Below, piece by piece: positions 27,573 to 33,895 of a DNA stretch of 64,000 nt (the stretch's first letter is position 1; every line of letters starts with the position of its first letter). A program made the position numbers and the translations under genes. Below the pieces are notes generated by a model that searched no databases, had not been told where the DNA came from, and was given only the letters and a program-made list of their open reading frames with translations. This stretch comes from Solidesulfovibrio carbinoliphilus subsp. oakridgensis (GTDB taxonomy: Bacteria; Desulfobacterota; Desulfovibrionia; Desulfovibrionales; Desulfovibrionaceae): assembly GCF_000177215.2 (NCBI RefSeq), contig NZ_CM001368.1, positions 3,479,625 through 3,543,624 of the forward strand, read 5' to 3'.

Positions 27573-28501
27573 TCGGCGTCCTCGATGACGTCGAGGCCGA
27601 GCTTTTCGGCCAGGGTCCGGACCGAGTCGTAATCGGCGTCCACGGCCGGGATGATGCCGCGCATGCCGGCGGTCCGCAGGATCCGCTCATGGTCCGGCCG
27701 GGACGCGTCCAGGGCGAACATGGCCTCGGCGATGCGGCCCGTGACCTCGGGCGGGAACCCGGCCCGGGCGGCGTAGACCCAGCCGGGGTAGGACTTGCTC
27801 TCGGCCAGGACCCGGATCTGGCCGAGGTCGATGGTGCCGCGCAGGATGTCCAGGGTGCCGTCGCGGATGGAACCCAGGTCGCAGGTCCCGGCGTAGACGG
27901 CCAGGACCACCTTCTCCTGCTTGCCGCCCGGGCCCGGGGCGAAGGTGATCTCCGCGAAGTCCCGGCGGCGGATGCCGTTGTCCAGGAATTCGCCCAGGGC
28001 ATAGAGGTAGCCGCCGGCCGAGGACGGGTCCACGGCCATCCAGCGCTTGCCGCGGCAATCGGCCAGGGTCAGGAGGTTTTGGTTATCGCGGCGGCAGATG
28101 ATCTGGCTGCGGAAGTCGGGCTTGCCCGAGGGCTCGATGATGCGGGCAAAGGCCCGGGCCCCGGAGCGGGCCATGCGGATGTAGGCAAAGGGGTTGGAAA
28201 AGGAGATGTCGATCTCGCCCCGGTCCACCATGCGGACGTGCTCCTCGAAGGTGTCGGGAAAGACCTGGCGCAGGGTCAGGCCGGCCGCCCGGCCGAGGTA
28301 GGCCAGGAGCAGACGGTGGCGTTCGTAGGAGACGGTGTGGGCGTACTGGGGCAGATAGGCGTAGGTGACGGCTTTGGACGGCAGGCGTCGGGCCGGCTCC
28401 TCCCGGCGCGACAGGTCCACGTGCCGGGCGTCCTCGTCCCGGCCGCAGCCGGCCAGGACCGGCAGCAGAAAAAGGCTCCCCAGAAAATCCCGTCGCCGCA
28501 T
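27569..28501 (-). CDS. PhnD-like phosphate/phosphonate-type substrate-binding lipoprotein
   Basis: A 310-residue periplasmic lipoprotein. The N-terminus MRRRDFLGSLFLLPVLAGC combines Arg residues with a lipobox. The fold is the phosphate/phosphonate ABC binding protein family: VTYAYLPQYAH near the N-terminus, a long helix, then GEIDISFSNPFAYIRM, DPSSAGGYLYALG and YAGTCDLGSIRDG. No permease or ATPase gene is adjacent. Instead the gene overlaps a histidine kinase by four bases, so the protein more likely serves as an extracytoplasmic sensor subunit than as an importer. The start at ATG 28501 gives a clean lipoprotein signal; the open frame is nine codons longer. Confidence 0.85.
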   Translation of the reverse strand: MRRRDFLGSLFLLPVLAGCGRDEDARHVDLSRREEPARRLPSKAVTYAYLPQYAHTVSYERHRLLLAYLGRAAGLTLRQVFPDTFEEHVRMVDRGEIDISFSNPFAYIRMARSGARAFARIIEPSGKPDFRSQIICRRDNQNLLTLADCRGKRWMAVDPSSAGGYLYALGEFLDNGIRRRDFAEITFAPGPGGKQEKVVLAVYAGTCDLGSIRDGTLDILRGTIDLGQIRVLAESKSYPGWVYAARAGFPPEVTGRIAEAMFALDASRPDHERILRTAGMRGIIPAVDADYDSVRTLAEKLGLDVIEDAE

Positions 28502-28577
28502 GGTCCGCCCCTGTGCTTTGCCGGCCAAGGTTACGCCACTTCGGCCGGACTGGAAAGGGTGGGCCGGGTGGGCCCTC

Positions 28578-28599
28578 GAAATCCGCCGCTGCGGATTTC
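28578..28599. repeat. Hairpin in the AT-rich gap upstream of the PhnD-like gene
   Basis: A 9-bp perfect stem (GAAATCCGC with GCGGATTTC, loop CGCT). The adjoining bases 28600-28660 are unusually A/T-rich for this genome and contain TATAAC- and TATTGT-like -10 candidates on the minus strand. A promoter for the PhnD operon is likely here, but no full consensus pair can be named. Confidence 0.4.
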
Positions 28600-28668
28600 A
28601 AGAACAATACACTTGAATAGTTATATTTTCTGGAAAGATAGGGATATGTTCTTTGGGGGGACCCAGCC

Positions 28669-29211
28669 CTAGCCGAACGGGGAGGGGGGCAGGTCGGCGG
28701 GCGGGGCGTCCCGGCGGGCGGGCGGCTTGCGCAAGAGGCGCGAGAGCCCCCACTGGGCCAGGAGGTAGGCGGGGATGAAAAAGGCGGCCGGTCCGGCCGC
28801 TTCCCCGACCAGGGGCAGGGGCACGCCGGCAAAACGCCAGCCGGCCCAGGCCAGGACGGCGCAGGCCGGCCATAAAAGCGCCGCCGCCCGGCCGGCGGCC
28901 AGGGCCATGGCGTTGCCGTAGGCCTCCCGGGCCAGCCGGTTGGAGGCCTGGTAGGCGGTCTTGTCCCCGGCCTGCAAGGCCCGAAGCGACAGCTCGTGGT
29001 GCTTTCTGGTCTCGCCTTCCTCCCGCTCCCGCCGCGCCCGGTGGAGACGGGCAAGCCCGGCCACGCACAGGCGGCCGAGGACGGCCGCGGCCACGGCCAG
29101 GGTGGCCATGCCGCAGAGAAACCCGGCGGCCGGGTCGGGCACGAGCCGGAAGGGGGCCACGAGCAGGGCATCGCAGGCCAGGAAGATGTCGAGGAGGAGG
29201 GTGTCCATCAT
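28669..29211 (-). CDS. Small three-helix membrane protein of unknown function
   Basis: A 180-residue protein. Predicted membrane helices lie near 28-52, 100-125 and 135-158. A charged stretch at 55-97 (RAREEREEGE, then LQAGDKTAYQASNRLAREAYG) is likely a cytoplasmic coiled coil. The tail is Pro/Arg-rich. This layout, with a charged helical hairpin between the first and second membrane helices, recalls the DUF106/EMC3-YidC/Oxa1 group, but I cannot confirm that. The gene follows the sulfite exporter on the same strand. A terminator-like hairpin runs up to its start codon and contains its Shine-Dalgarno, so expression probably depends on read-through or refolding. Confidence 0.65.
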   Translation of the reverse strand: MMDTLLLDIFLACDALLVAPFRLVPDPAAGFLCGMATLAVAAAVLGRLCVAGLARLHRARREREEGETRKHHELSLRALQAGDKTAYQASNRLAREAYGNAMALAAGRAAALLWPACAVLAWAGWRFAGVPLPLVGEAAGPAAFFIPAYLLAQWGLSRLLRKPPARRDAPPADLPPSPFG

Positions 29212-29212
29212 G

Positions 29213-29251
29213 AAAAAGGCTCCCCGTCCCGATACGACGGGAGGGGGAGCC
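29213..29251 (-). terminator. Intrinsic terminator after the sulfite exporter, overlapping the next gene's RBS
   Basis: On the minus strand the arms GGCTCCCC (29251-29244) and GGGGAGCC (29225-29218) close an imperfect longer stem. They are followed directly by TTTTT (29217-29213) and then the ATG at 29211. The 3' arm is also the only Shine-Dalgarno candidate for that ATG. Confidence 0.65.
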
Positions 29252-29271
29252 GTGTCCAGACAGCGTCCGGC

Positions 29272-30426
29272 CTAGACGCCGGGCAGCTTGTAGTTGAAAA
29301 AGCCGGCCAGCAGGTAGCCCACGCCGACGTAGAGGGCCAGCACGATGAAAAGGCGCTTGAGCCACACGTCGGAGAAGTACTTGGAGGTCATGGGGCCGAT
29401 GATCGAGCCGACGGCCACGCCGGCCAGCTCCAGGCCGATGAAGTGCCATTCGATGGGCGTTCCCTTGCCAAGCAGCGTGATGATGCTTGTGACCATGCCG
29501 ACCAGCACGGCCAGGGCCGAGGTGCCGGCGGCCAGGTACATGGGCAGCTGGGTCACGCTGGTCAGGAACGGGACGAGCAGGAAGCCGCCGCCGACGCCGA
29601 GGAAGGCGGCCACGGCCGAGATGACCACGCCGCCGAGGAACGGGATCAGCGGATTGAACTTGAAGGGCACGCCGTAGAAGGTGAAGGCGCAGGTGGTCAG
29701 GGTGAACTGGTTTATATGCAGGCCGATGTTGGACGCGTCCACGGCCTCGCCGCTGCGCATCTTCTTGGCCGCGTCCTCGAAGGCGCGGGCGGCCTTTTTG
29801 GCGGTCTGCTTCTTGGACTGGCCGGCCGGGGTGGTCTCGTAGAAGAGCCAGGCGCCGAGCAAGAGGACGAACAGGCCGAAGTAGCCCTGGTAGGACTTGA
29901 AATCGAGCTTGCCGGCGGACAGTTCCTGGGCGCCCCAGGCGCCGATCAGGGAGCCGAGGCCGAGGCTGATGGCCAGGGGCAGGACGAGCCGCTTCATCTT
30001 CAGGTAGTTAAACGAGCTGATGGCGGCGGACAGGCCGACCAGGAACTGGTTGGAGGCCTTGATGGAGTCGGTGACGACCTTGCCGAGGTCGGGCGCGGTC
30101 TTCTTGAAGCCGCCGGCATAGGAGCCGAAGCCGAACACGCTCATGTGGCCGACGCCGGCCATGACGCCGCCGAAGGCGCCGACCGTGGAGAAGATCCAGC
30201 CGACCCACACGGCCCAGCAGAAGGCCAGGATGGGATTGACGACCGGGGCCCCGGGAATGCCGAGGAACCCCAGCGGCTTGGTCGGGTCGATCTGGCCCGG
30301 TTCGCCGCCCAGGGGGGCCTTGGCGATGGCGTCGGCCAGCTTGTCGGCAAAAGCCGGATGGGTCCACAGGGCCAGGACGATGAGGGCCATAAGCCCCAGG
30401 GGCAGGGTCAGCTTCCAGTGTTTCAC
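29272..30426 (-). CDS. TauE/SafE-family sulfite exporter
   Basis: A 384-residue inner-membrane protein. A signal-like first helix (LPLGLMALIVLALW...AFA) is followed by the two-repeat TauE/SafE core with about eight helices. Conserved glycine-rich segments are STVGAFGGVMAGVGHMSVFG in the first repeat and AFLGVGGGFLLVPFLT in the second. A charged cytoplasmic loop of about 55 residues (QSKKQTAKKAARAFEDAAKKM) lies between them. Members export sulfite, sulfoacetate or related organosulfonates. In sulfate reducers this long form is common and is probably used for sulfite or sulfonate. The start is GTG 30426, with AAGGAGG seven bases upstream; the open frame extends 36 codons further without a Shine-Dalgarno. 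Confidence 0.87.
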   Translation of the reverse strand: MKHWKLTLPLGLMALIVLALWTHPAFADKLADAIAKAPLGGEPGQIDPTKPLGFLGIPGAPVVNPILAFCWAVWVGWIFSTVGAFGGVMAGVGHMSVFGFGSYAGGFKKTAPDLGKVVTDSIKASNQFLVGLSAAISSFNYLKMKRLVLPLAISLGLGSLIGAWGAQELSAGKLDFKSYQGYFGLFVLLLGAWLFYETTPAGQSKKQTAKKAARAFEDAAKKMRSGEAVDASNIGLHINQFTLTTCAFTFYGVPFKFNPLIPFLGGVVISAVAAFLGVGGGFLLVPFLTSVTQLPMYLAAGTSALAVLVGMVTSIITLLGKGTPIEWHFIGLELAGVAVGSIIGPMTSKYFSDVWLKRLFIVLALYVGVGYLLAGFFNYKLPGV

Positions 30427-30694
30427 CAGGGGCCTCCTTGGGTTGCGGGGGAAACGTCTGTTGCGGGTACGGGCCGCCCGGGTCTTGCGGATCGGGCGGG
30501 CGTACGGTTCAAGCCAACTGCGGGGAGGCACCATGCCTGCCGCCGCAAAAAACCGTGCATACCGTGGCCTGGTCCCGTTGCGGCCCTGGGAGCGGAACGT
30601 TCCGTCCTGTCTCGCCGGGCTTTCGGGACCGCCTGTACCTGTGGGCGCCAGCCGCGGGGCTCGGCGTCACGCAGTGGCGAAGCCTTCAGGCCAG

Positions 30695-30723
30695 GGTAGA
30701 GCATCGGCGCGTGGCAATGTCAA
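30695..30723 (-). promoter_or_regulatory. Candidate promoter of the sulfite exporter gene
   Basis: Minus-strand TTGACA (30723-30718), 17 bases, TCTACC (30700-30695). The -10 is weak. A transcript from here would have a leader of about 260 bases before GTG 30426, in which I see no recognisable riboswitch. Confidence 0.35.
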
Positions 30724-30943
30724 GAACGAGTTGCAATTGTTCTGTTTTTCGCAATGCCGGCGGAAAAGGGGGGCAAACGGGGAGAAATGGCGGCCGGAGA
30801 TTGTTCTTTTTTTCACAAAGTCAGGCCCTAAAAAAGGGCGTCGCCGCCGCCGGCCACGCCCTTTTTCCGAGCCACCCGGCCCGACAGCCGTCTTATGGCC
30901 CAAAGCGGCGGGCCTGGCAAGGATTATGCGGCCCGCTTTCCTT

Positions 30944-30999
30944 TTGACCCCCGGCCCGGGCCGGGCTATATCCCCTGCGCCGCGGACCCGGTCCGCGGC
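30944..30999 (+). promoter_or_regulatory. Promoter and 5' hairpin of the gene at 31028
   Basis: TTGACC (30944-30949), 17 bases, TATATC (30967-30972). The expected start point coincides with a perfect 9-bp hairpin (30979-30987 with 30991-30999, loop CCG), which would cap the 5' end of the mRNA. GGAGG at 31014 is the ribosome binding site. The rest of 30427-31027 shows no gene I can support. Confidence 0.55.
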
Positions 31000-31027
31000 C
31001 AGTTCCCGCCTGTGGAGGCTCCCGTCG

Positions 31028-31585
31028 ATGCTCCGTTTGCTGCGGCCGAAAAACGAAAAGGACCTGGGCGAAAAGCTTTTCGGGAAAGTCAAAAAGTTCC
31101 GGTTGGCCCGAAACGGGTCCGCCGTGACCGTGACCGGCAGGCTCTTGGCCGTTTTCCGCCGCGAGGTCGAACCCGACGGACTCATGCCGCCCCGGGCCGG
31201 CCGGGTGGAGCTTCTGGCCGTTTTCCAGACCCGGGCCGGGCGCTTCCTCGTCTATTACGTGGTGTCCTACCCCGAGACCGAGGACATCGCCGGCCGGCAG
31301 GAGTACGTCACCGTCTGTCCGGGCCTCGACGCCGTGCGGGAGTTTCTTGCGGCCATGCACTATCCCAACCGCGCGCGTTTCGCGGACGCGGTCCTGGCCC
31401 AGGCCGCCCTGACGCTTTCCGGCAAGCCCAAGGCCGCGCCGCCCGCTCCGGAGACGGCCGCAGCGGCGGATGGGCCGGCCGGCTTGGACCATGCGCCCGT
31501 TTCGGAAAAAAAAGAGGCGGCAAAGACGCCCGCCGCCGAGACACAGCCAGCCCCGGCCGGTTCCGTCCAAAAATCCGACTGCTGA
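31028..31585 (+). CDS. Hypothetical protein with charged/low-complexity tail
   Basis: A 185-residue protein of unknown family. Residues 1-125 look like a compact soluble domain beginning MLRLLRPKNEKDLGEKLFGK and containing VTGRLLAVFRREVEP and FLVYYVVSYPETEDIAG. The last 60 residues are a Pro/Ala/Glu/Lys-rich disordered tail ending in SDC. There is no signal peptide or membrane helix. A good promoter, a 5' hairpin and GGAGG before the ATG support a real, independently transcribed gene. It is followed by a double hairpin repeat and faces the toxin-antitoxin pair. No function is assigned. Confidence 0.7.
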   Translation: MLRLLRPKNEKDLGEKLFGKVKKFRLARNGSAVTVTGRLLAVFRREVEPDGLMPPRAGRVELLAVFQTRAGRFLVYYVVSYPETEDIAGRQEYVTVCPGLDAVREFLAAMHYPNRARFADAVLAQAALTLSGKPKAAPPAPETAAAADGPAGLDHAPVSEKKEAAKTPAAETQPAPAGSVQKSDC

Positions 31586-31602
31586 CCCGACCCGGTTCCC
31601 CC

Positions 31603-31665
31603 TTTTGTTTCGAAGGGGGTTCGGGGGAAACGCTTAGGAAAAGCGTTTCCCCCGAGTCTTCTTTC
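31603..31665 (-). repeat. Intergenic double-hairpin repeat, family B copy 1
   Basis: The main hairpin at 31623-31653 has two perfect 13-base arms (GGGGGAAACGCTT and its complement) with loop AGGAA. A second hairpin of C/G runs around TTCGAAACAAAA lies beside it. Read on the minus strand it follows the antitoxin stop with a GAAGA-like purine run. A near-identical copy is at 32470-32530. Confidence 0.65.
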
Positions 31666-31679
31666 TTGTCCTGTACCCG

Positions 31680-32006
31680 TCAGCCGGTGCAGGCCATGTC
31701 GTGGCTGGGCGCCACGGCCAGCCGCAGGCCGACCGCCCGCAGCACAGCGGTCAATGTCTTGAGGGTCGGGTTGCCGGACGGCGAGAGGGCGCGGTAGAGG
31801 CTTTCCCGTTTAATGCCGGCTTCCCTGGCCACTTCGGCCATGCCGCAGGCCTCGGAGACGTGGCGCAGGGCGATGAGAAGCACGGCCGGTTCGTCGGTAT
31901 CTTCCATGGCGGCTTGCAGGTACTCGGCCGCCAGCGCCGGGTCGGCACGAAGTTCCCGCACCAGGGCTTCGTCGTGGCTGCCGCTGGCCTGGGCCAGATT
32001 TTTCAT
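31680..32006 (-). CDS. HigA-type antitoxin (addiction module antidote, Xre family)
   Basis: A 108-residue protein. It matches the HI1420-type antidote family: YLQAAMEDTDEPAVLLIALRHVSEACG, then a helix-turn-helix region GMAEVAREAGIKRESLYRALSPSGNPTLKTLTAVLRAVGLRL. It binds and neutralises the toxin encoded just upstream and usually represses the operon together with it. Its ATG overlaps the toxin stop by four bases (ATGA). The order toxin then antitoxin is the HigBA-like arrangement. Confidence 0.9.
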   Translation of the reverse strand: MKNLAQASGSHDEALVRELRADPALAAEYLQAAMEDTDEPAVLLIALRHVSEACGMAEVAREAGIKRESLYRALSPSGNPTLKTLTAVLRAVGLRLAVAPSHDMACTG

Positions 32007-32329
32007 GAGCCTACCCTTCTTTTAAAATCGGCCAGGCAGACTACAGCCCGGTCGATGTCCACTGGTTGCGTGTCCTTGTCGCCGCCGTACAGAAGCAGGA
32101 TGACGGTCCGGCCGATTTTGCCGAAATAGAGACGGTAGCCCGGGCCGTAGTCGATCCGCAGTTCCGAAACTCCTTCCCGCACCGCCCGGCAGTCGCCGAA
32201 GTTGCCGGCTTTGAGGCGGTCCACCCGGACCAGGATGCGCGCCCGGGCCCGAAGGTCTTTGAGCCGGGCCAGCCACTCCGTGATTGGCTCCCGGCCGTCT
32301 TCGGTCTGGTAGCGGCGGACGTCGAGCAT
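32003..32329 (-). CDS. HigB/RelE-like toxin (phage Gp49-like family)
   Basis: A 108-residue basic protein of the HI1419/Gp49-like RelE superfamily. Typical elements are EPITEWLARLKDLRARARILVRVDRLKAGNFGD split over the first helices, ELRIDYGPGYRLYFGKIG and VILLLYGGDKDTQ. RelE-fold toxins of this kind inhibit translation by cleaving mRNA at the ribosome. The residues Arg, Tyr and Lys expected at the active site are present, so it appears intact. The predicted transcript start lies at or within a few bases of the ATG, and there is no Shine-Dalgarno, so the mRNA may be leaderless. Confidence 0.9.
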   Translation of the reverse strand: MLDVRRYQTEDGREPITEWLARLKDLRARARILVRVDRLKAGNFGDCRAVREGVSELRIDYGPGYRLYFGKIGRTVILLLYGGDKDTQPVDIDRAVVCLADFKRRVGS

Positions 32330-32333
32330 GAAA

Positions 32334-32363
32334 GACTGTAACTTTTAAGTCACAGTCGGTCAA
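32334..32363 (-). promoter_or_regulatory. Toxin-antitoxin promoter with embedded operator
   Basis: Minus-strand TTGACC (32363-32358), 17 bases, TACAGT (32340-32335). A 24-base near-perfect palindrome (32334-32357; outer arms GACTGT/ACAGTC, inner ACTT/AAGT) fills the spacer and the -10 box. It is an obvious binding site for an autoregulating HigA-type antitoxin. Confidence 0.7.
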
Positions 32364-32469
32364 GGGCGGTCGTCCCCGGCCGTAGCTCTGCCGCCCTCGT
32401 CCCCAAAAGAAGGAGAGCCTTTCGCACGGAGAAAAGGCCAGAAGCCCAAGAGCCGCCAGCCCGGTCCTC

Positions 32470-32530
32470 CCTTTGTTTCGAAGGGGGTTCGGGGGGAACG
32501 CTTTTCAAAAGCGTTCCCCCCGATTCTTCT
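32470..32530 (-). repeat. Intergenic double-hairpin repeat, family B copy 2
   Basis: The main hairpin at 32491-32521 has 15-base arms with G6AACGCTTTT sequence, flanked by the same TTTGTTTCGAAGGGGGTTC as copy 1. It lies just after the stop of the Fe-S gene ending at 32541, in the same orientation to that gene as copy 1 has to the antitoxin. Confidence 0.65.
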
Positions 32531-32540
32531 CTTCGCTTAC

Positions 32541-33047
32541 CTAGCCTTGGCGCAGGAGCAGGCGTTTGCCGTAGGTGTCGCGTTCGTCCGGGGTGGGGCG
32601 GTCTGGGCGCTGGAAGGTCAGGGCGTGGGCGGTGCAGCCGGTGACGCAGGCCGGGTCGAGGCCGGCGTCGATGCGGTCGCGGCAGTAGTCGCACTTGACC
32701 ACCTTGCCCGTGGCCTCGTTCCACTGGGGGATGCGCCAGGGGCAGGCCTGGATGCAGGCCTTGCAGCCCACGCACAGCTCTTCCTTCACATAGACCACGC
32801 CGTCTTCCTCGCGCCGGGCCATGGCTCCGGTCGGGCAGGCCGGCACACACCAGGGCCGCTCGCAGTGGTAGCAGGACATGTAGAGATTGAGCAGGCGCGG
32901 CTTGCCCTTGACCATGTCCGGGCCGACGGTCACGAGCTTGCCGGGCTTGGCCGAGGGCGGGACGGCGTTTTTGACCTGGCAGTGCACCTCGCAGGCGTGG
33001 CAGGAAATGCAGCGCTTCTTGTCGAGCTGGATCATGTACTTGCTCAT
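32541..33047 (-). CDS. Four-cluster ferredoxin-type electron transfer subunit (DmsB/NrfC/PsrB-like)
   Basis: A 168-residue protein with four cysteine motifs for [4Fe-4S] clusters: CISCHACEVHC, CYHCERPWCVPAC, CVGCKACIQAC and CDYCRDRIDAG...CVTGC. This is the normal architecture of the electron-transfer subunit of DMSO-reductase-family molybdoenzymes. There is no signal peptide. The ATG overlaps the stop of the upstream ferredoxin gene by four bases (ATGA) and has GAAGGAG upstream. The molybdopterin catalytic subunit is encoded divergently at 33896. Together they would form a cytosolic oxidoreductase, possibly reducing polysulfide, thiosulfate or a related sulfur compound. Confidence 0.88.
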   Translation of the reverse strand: MSKYMIQLDKKRCISCHACEVHCQVKNAVPPSAKPGKLVTVGPDMVKGKPRLLNLYMSCYHCERPWCVPACPTGAMARREEDGVVYVKEELCVGCKACIQACPWRIPQWNEATGKVVKCDYCRDRIDAGLDPACVTGCTAHALTFQRPDRPTPDERDTYGKRLLLRQG

Positions 33048-33625
33048 GCGGGCTCCTTCATGGGGCGGTCGGCGGGCGTCGGGGCCGTGGCCAGGGCCTG
33101 GCGGCGAAGGCGCGTCAACAGGTCCAGGCGGAAGTCCTGGCGGCGGGTGCCGATGAAATAGGCGTGGCGGGAAAAGCGCAGCGAATCCACGGGGCAGGCT
33201 TTGACGCACTGGCCGCACAGGCTGCACAGCGAATAGTCGTAGACGAAAGCGCCCGGCGTCTTGCACCCCTTTTGCGGGGCCGGGCCCATGGTCTCGACCT
33301 CGGGGATGAGCTCCCCGGCCAGTTCCGCGGCCGACCGGCCTTCCGGTCCGGGCTTGCCGCCGCCGATGGGGCAGGCCACGGCCAGGCACTGGGACGGACA
33401 GGCCCGCACGCAGGCCCCGCAGGCGATGCAGCGGGGCACGGCCGGTTCGCCGTCCTTGCCGACAAGCTCCACGTGGCCCCGGTAGGTGTCGAGGTTGCCC
33501 ACTTCCCGTTTCGGATAGAGCACCGTGACCGACGGCCGGGCCATGGCCCGGCCGGTGATGCCGAGCCCGACGAGCAGGCTTTTGAGGCCGACGGCCGCCT
33601 CGCTGAACAGTCTGGTAAGGGTCAC
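33044..33625 (-). CDS. NuoI-like two-cluster ferredoxin protein
   Basis: A 193-residue protein with two [4Fe-4S] motifs: CIACGACVRACP with its remote partner in CLAVACPIGGG, and CSLCGQCVKACP. An amphipathic N-terminus and an insertion of about 45 residues separate the motifs. This resembles the NADH dehydrogenase subunit I type (NuoI/EchF-like) ferredoxins that link redox modules. It heads a two-gene minus-strand operon with the four-cluster ferredoxin, divergent from the molybdoenzyme. It could connect that enzyme to a further electron donor; no membrane anchor subunit is present. Confidence 0.85.
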   Translation of the reverse strand: MTLTRLFSEAAVGLKSLLVGLGITGRAMARPSVTVLYPKREVGNLDTYRGHVELVGKDGEPAVPRCIACGACVRACPSQCLAVACPIGGGKPGPEGRSAAELAGELIPEVETMGPAPQKGCKTPGAFVYDYSLCSLCGQCVKACPVDSLRFSRHAYFIGTRRQDFRLDLLTRLRRQALATAPTPADRPMKEPA

Positions 33626-33687
33626 GCCGTGGCCTCCCGCGGCCGTCGGCCGCTTGCGTCCGGGACGTTTGGATCTCTTTGACCCAG

Positions 33688-33716
33688 TCTAAACGTGTTT
33701 CCGGCCCCCTTGTCAA
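33688..33716 (-). promoter_or_regulatory. Candidate promoter of the ferredoxin pair
   Basis: Minus-strand TTGACA (33716-33711), 17 bases, TTTAGA (33693-33688), giving a leader of about 55 bases. For the divergent molybdoenzyme gene I find only a TTATAT at 33773 without a -35 partner in the remaining 180 bases. Confidence 0.45.
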
Positions 33717-33895
33717 CGGCCCGGGGCACAAGTTCCCACCTTCACAAACATCCGTCCCGGACGGCGTGATTCTCTTATATCCATGCGCCTCGTTTCACAA
33801 CGCTTTTCCCTTGCCACGGGTCACGGATTCCTGCTACTTCGTGTGCGGTGGAAAAAAGCGATACGAACGCAACGCCGCGTTGATCGGAGTGAGCC

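Noticed and set aside
30143-31027. N-terminal extension of the gene at 31028
   Set aside because: The upstream part overlaps the sulfite exporter and its leader. A promoter, start hairpin and GGAGG directly precede ATG 31028.
33730-33890. FNR/CRP-like site in the molybdoenzyme promoter region
   Set aside because: TTCACAA and GTCACGG half-sites occur, but no properly spaced inverted pair could be found.
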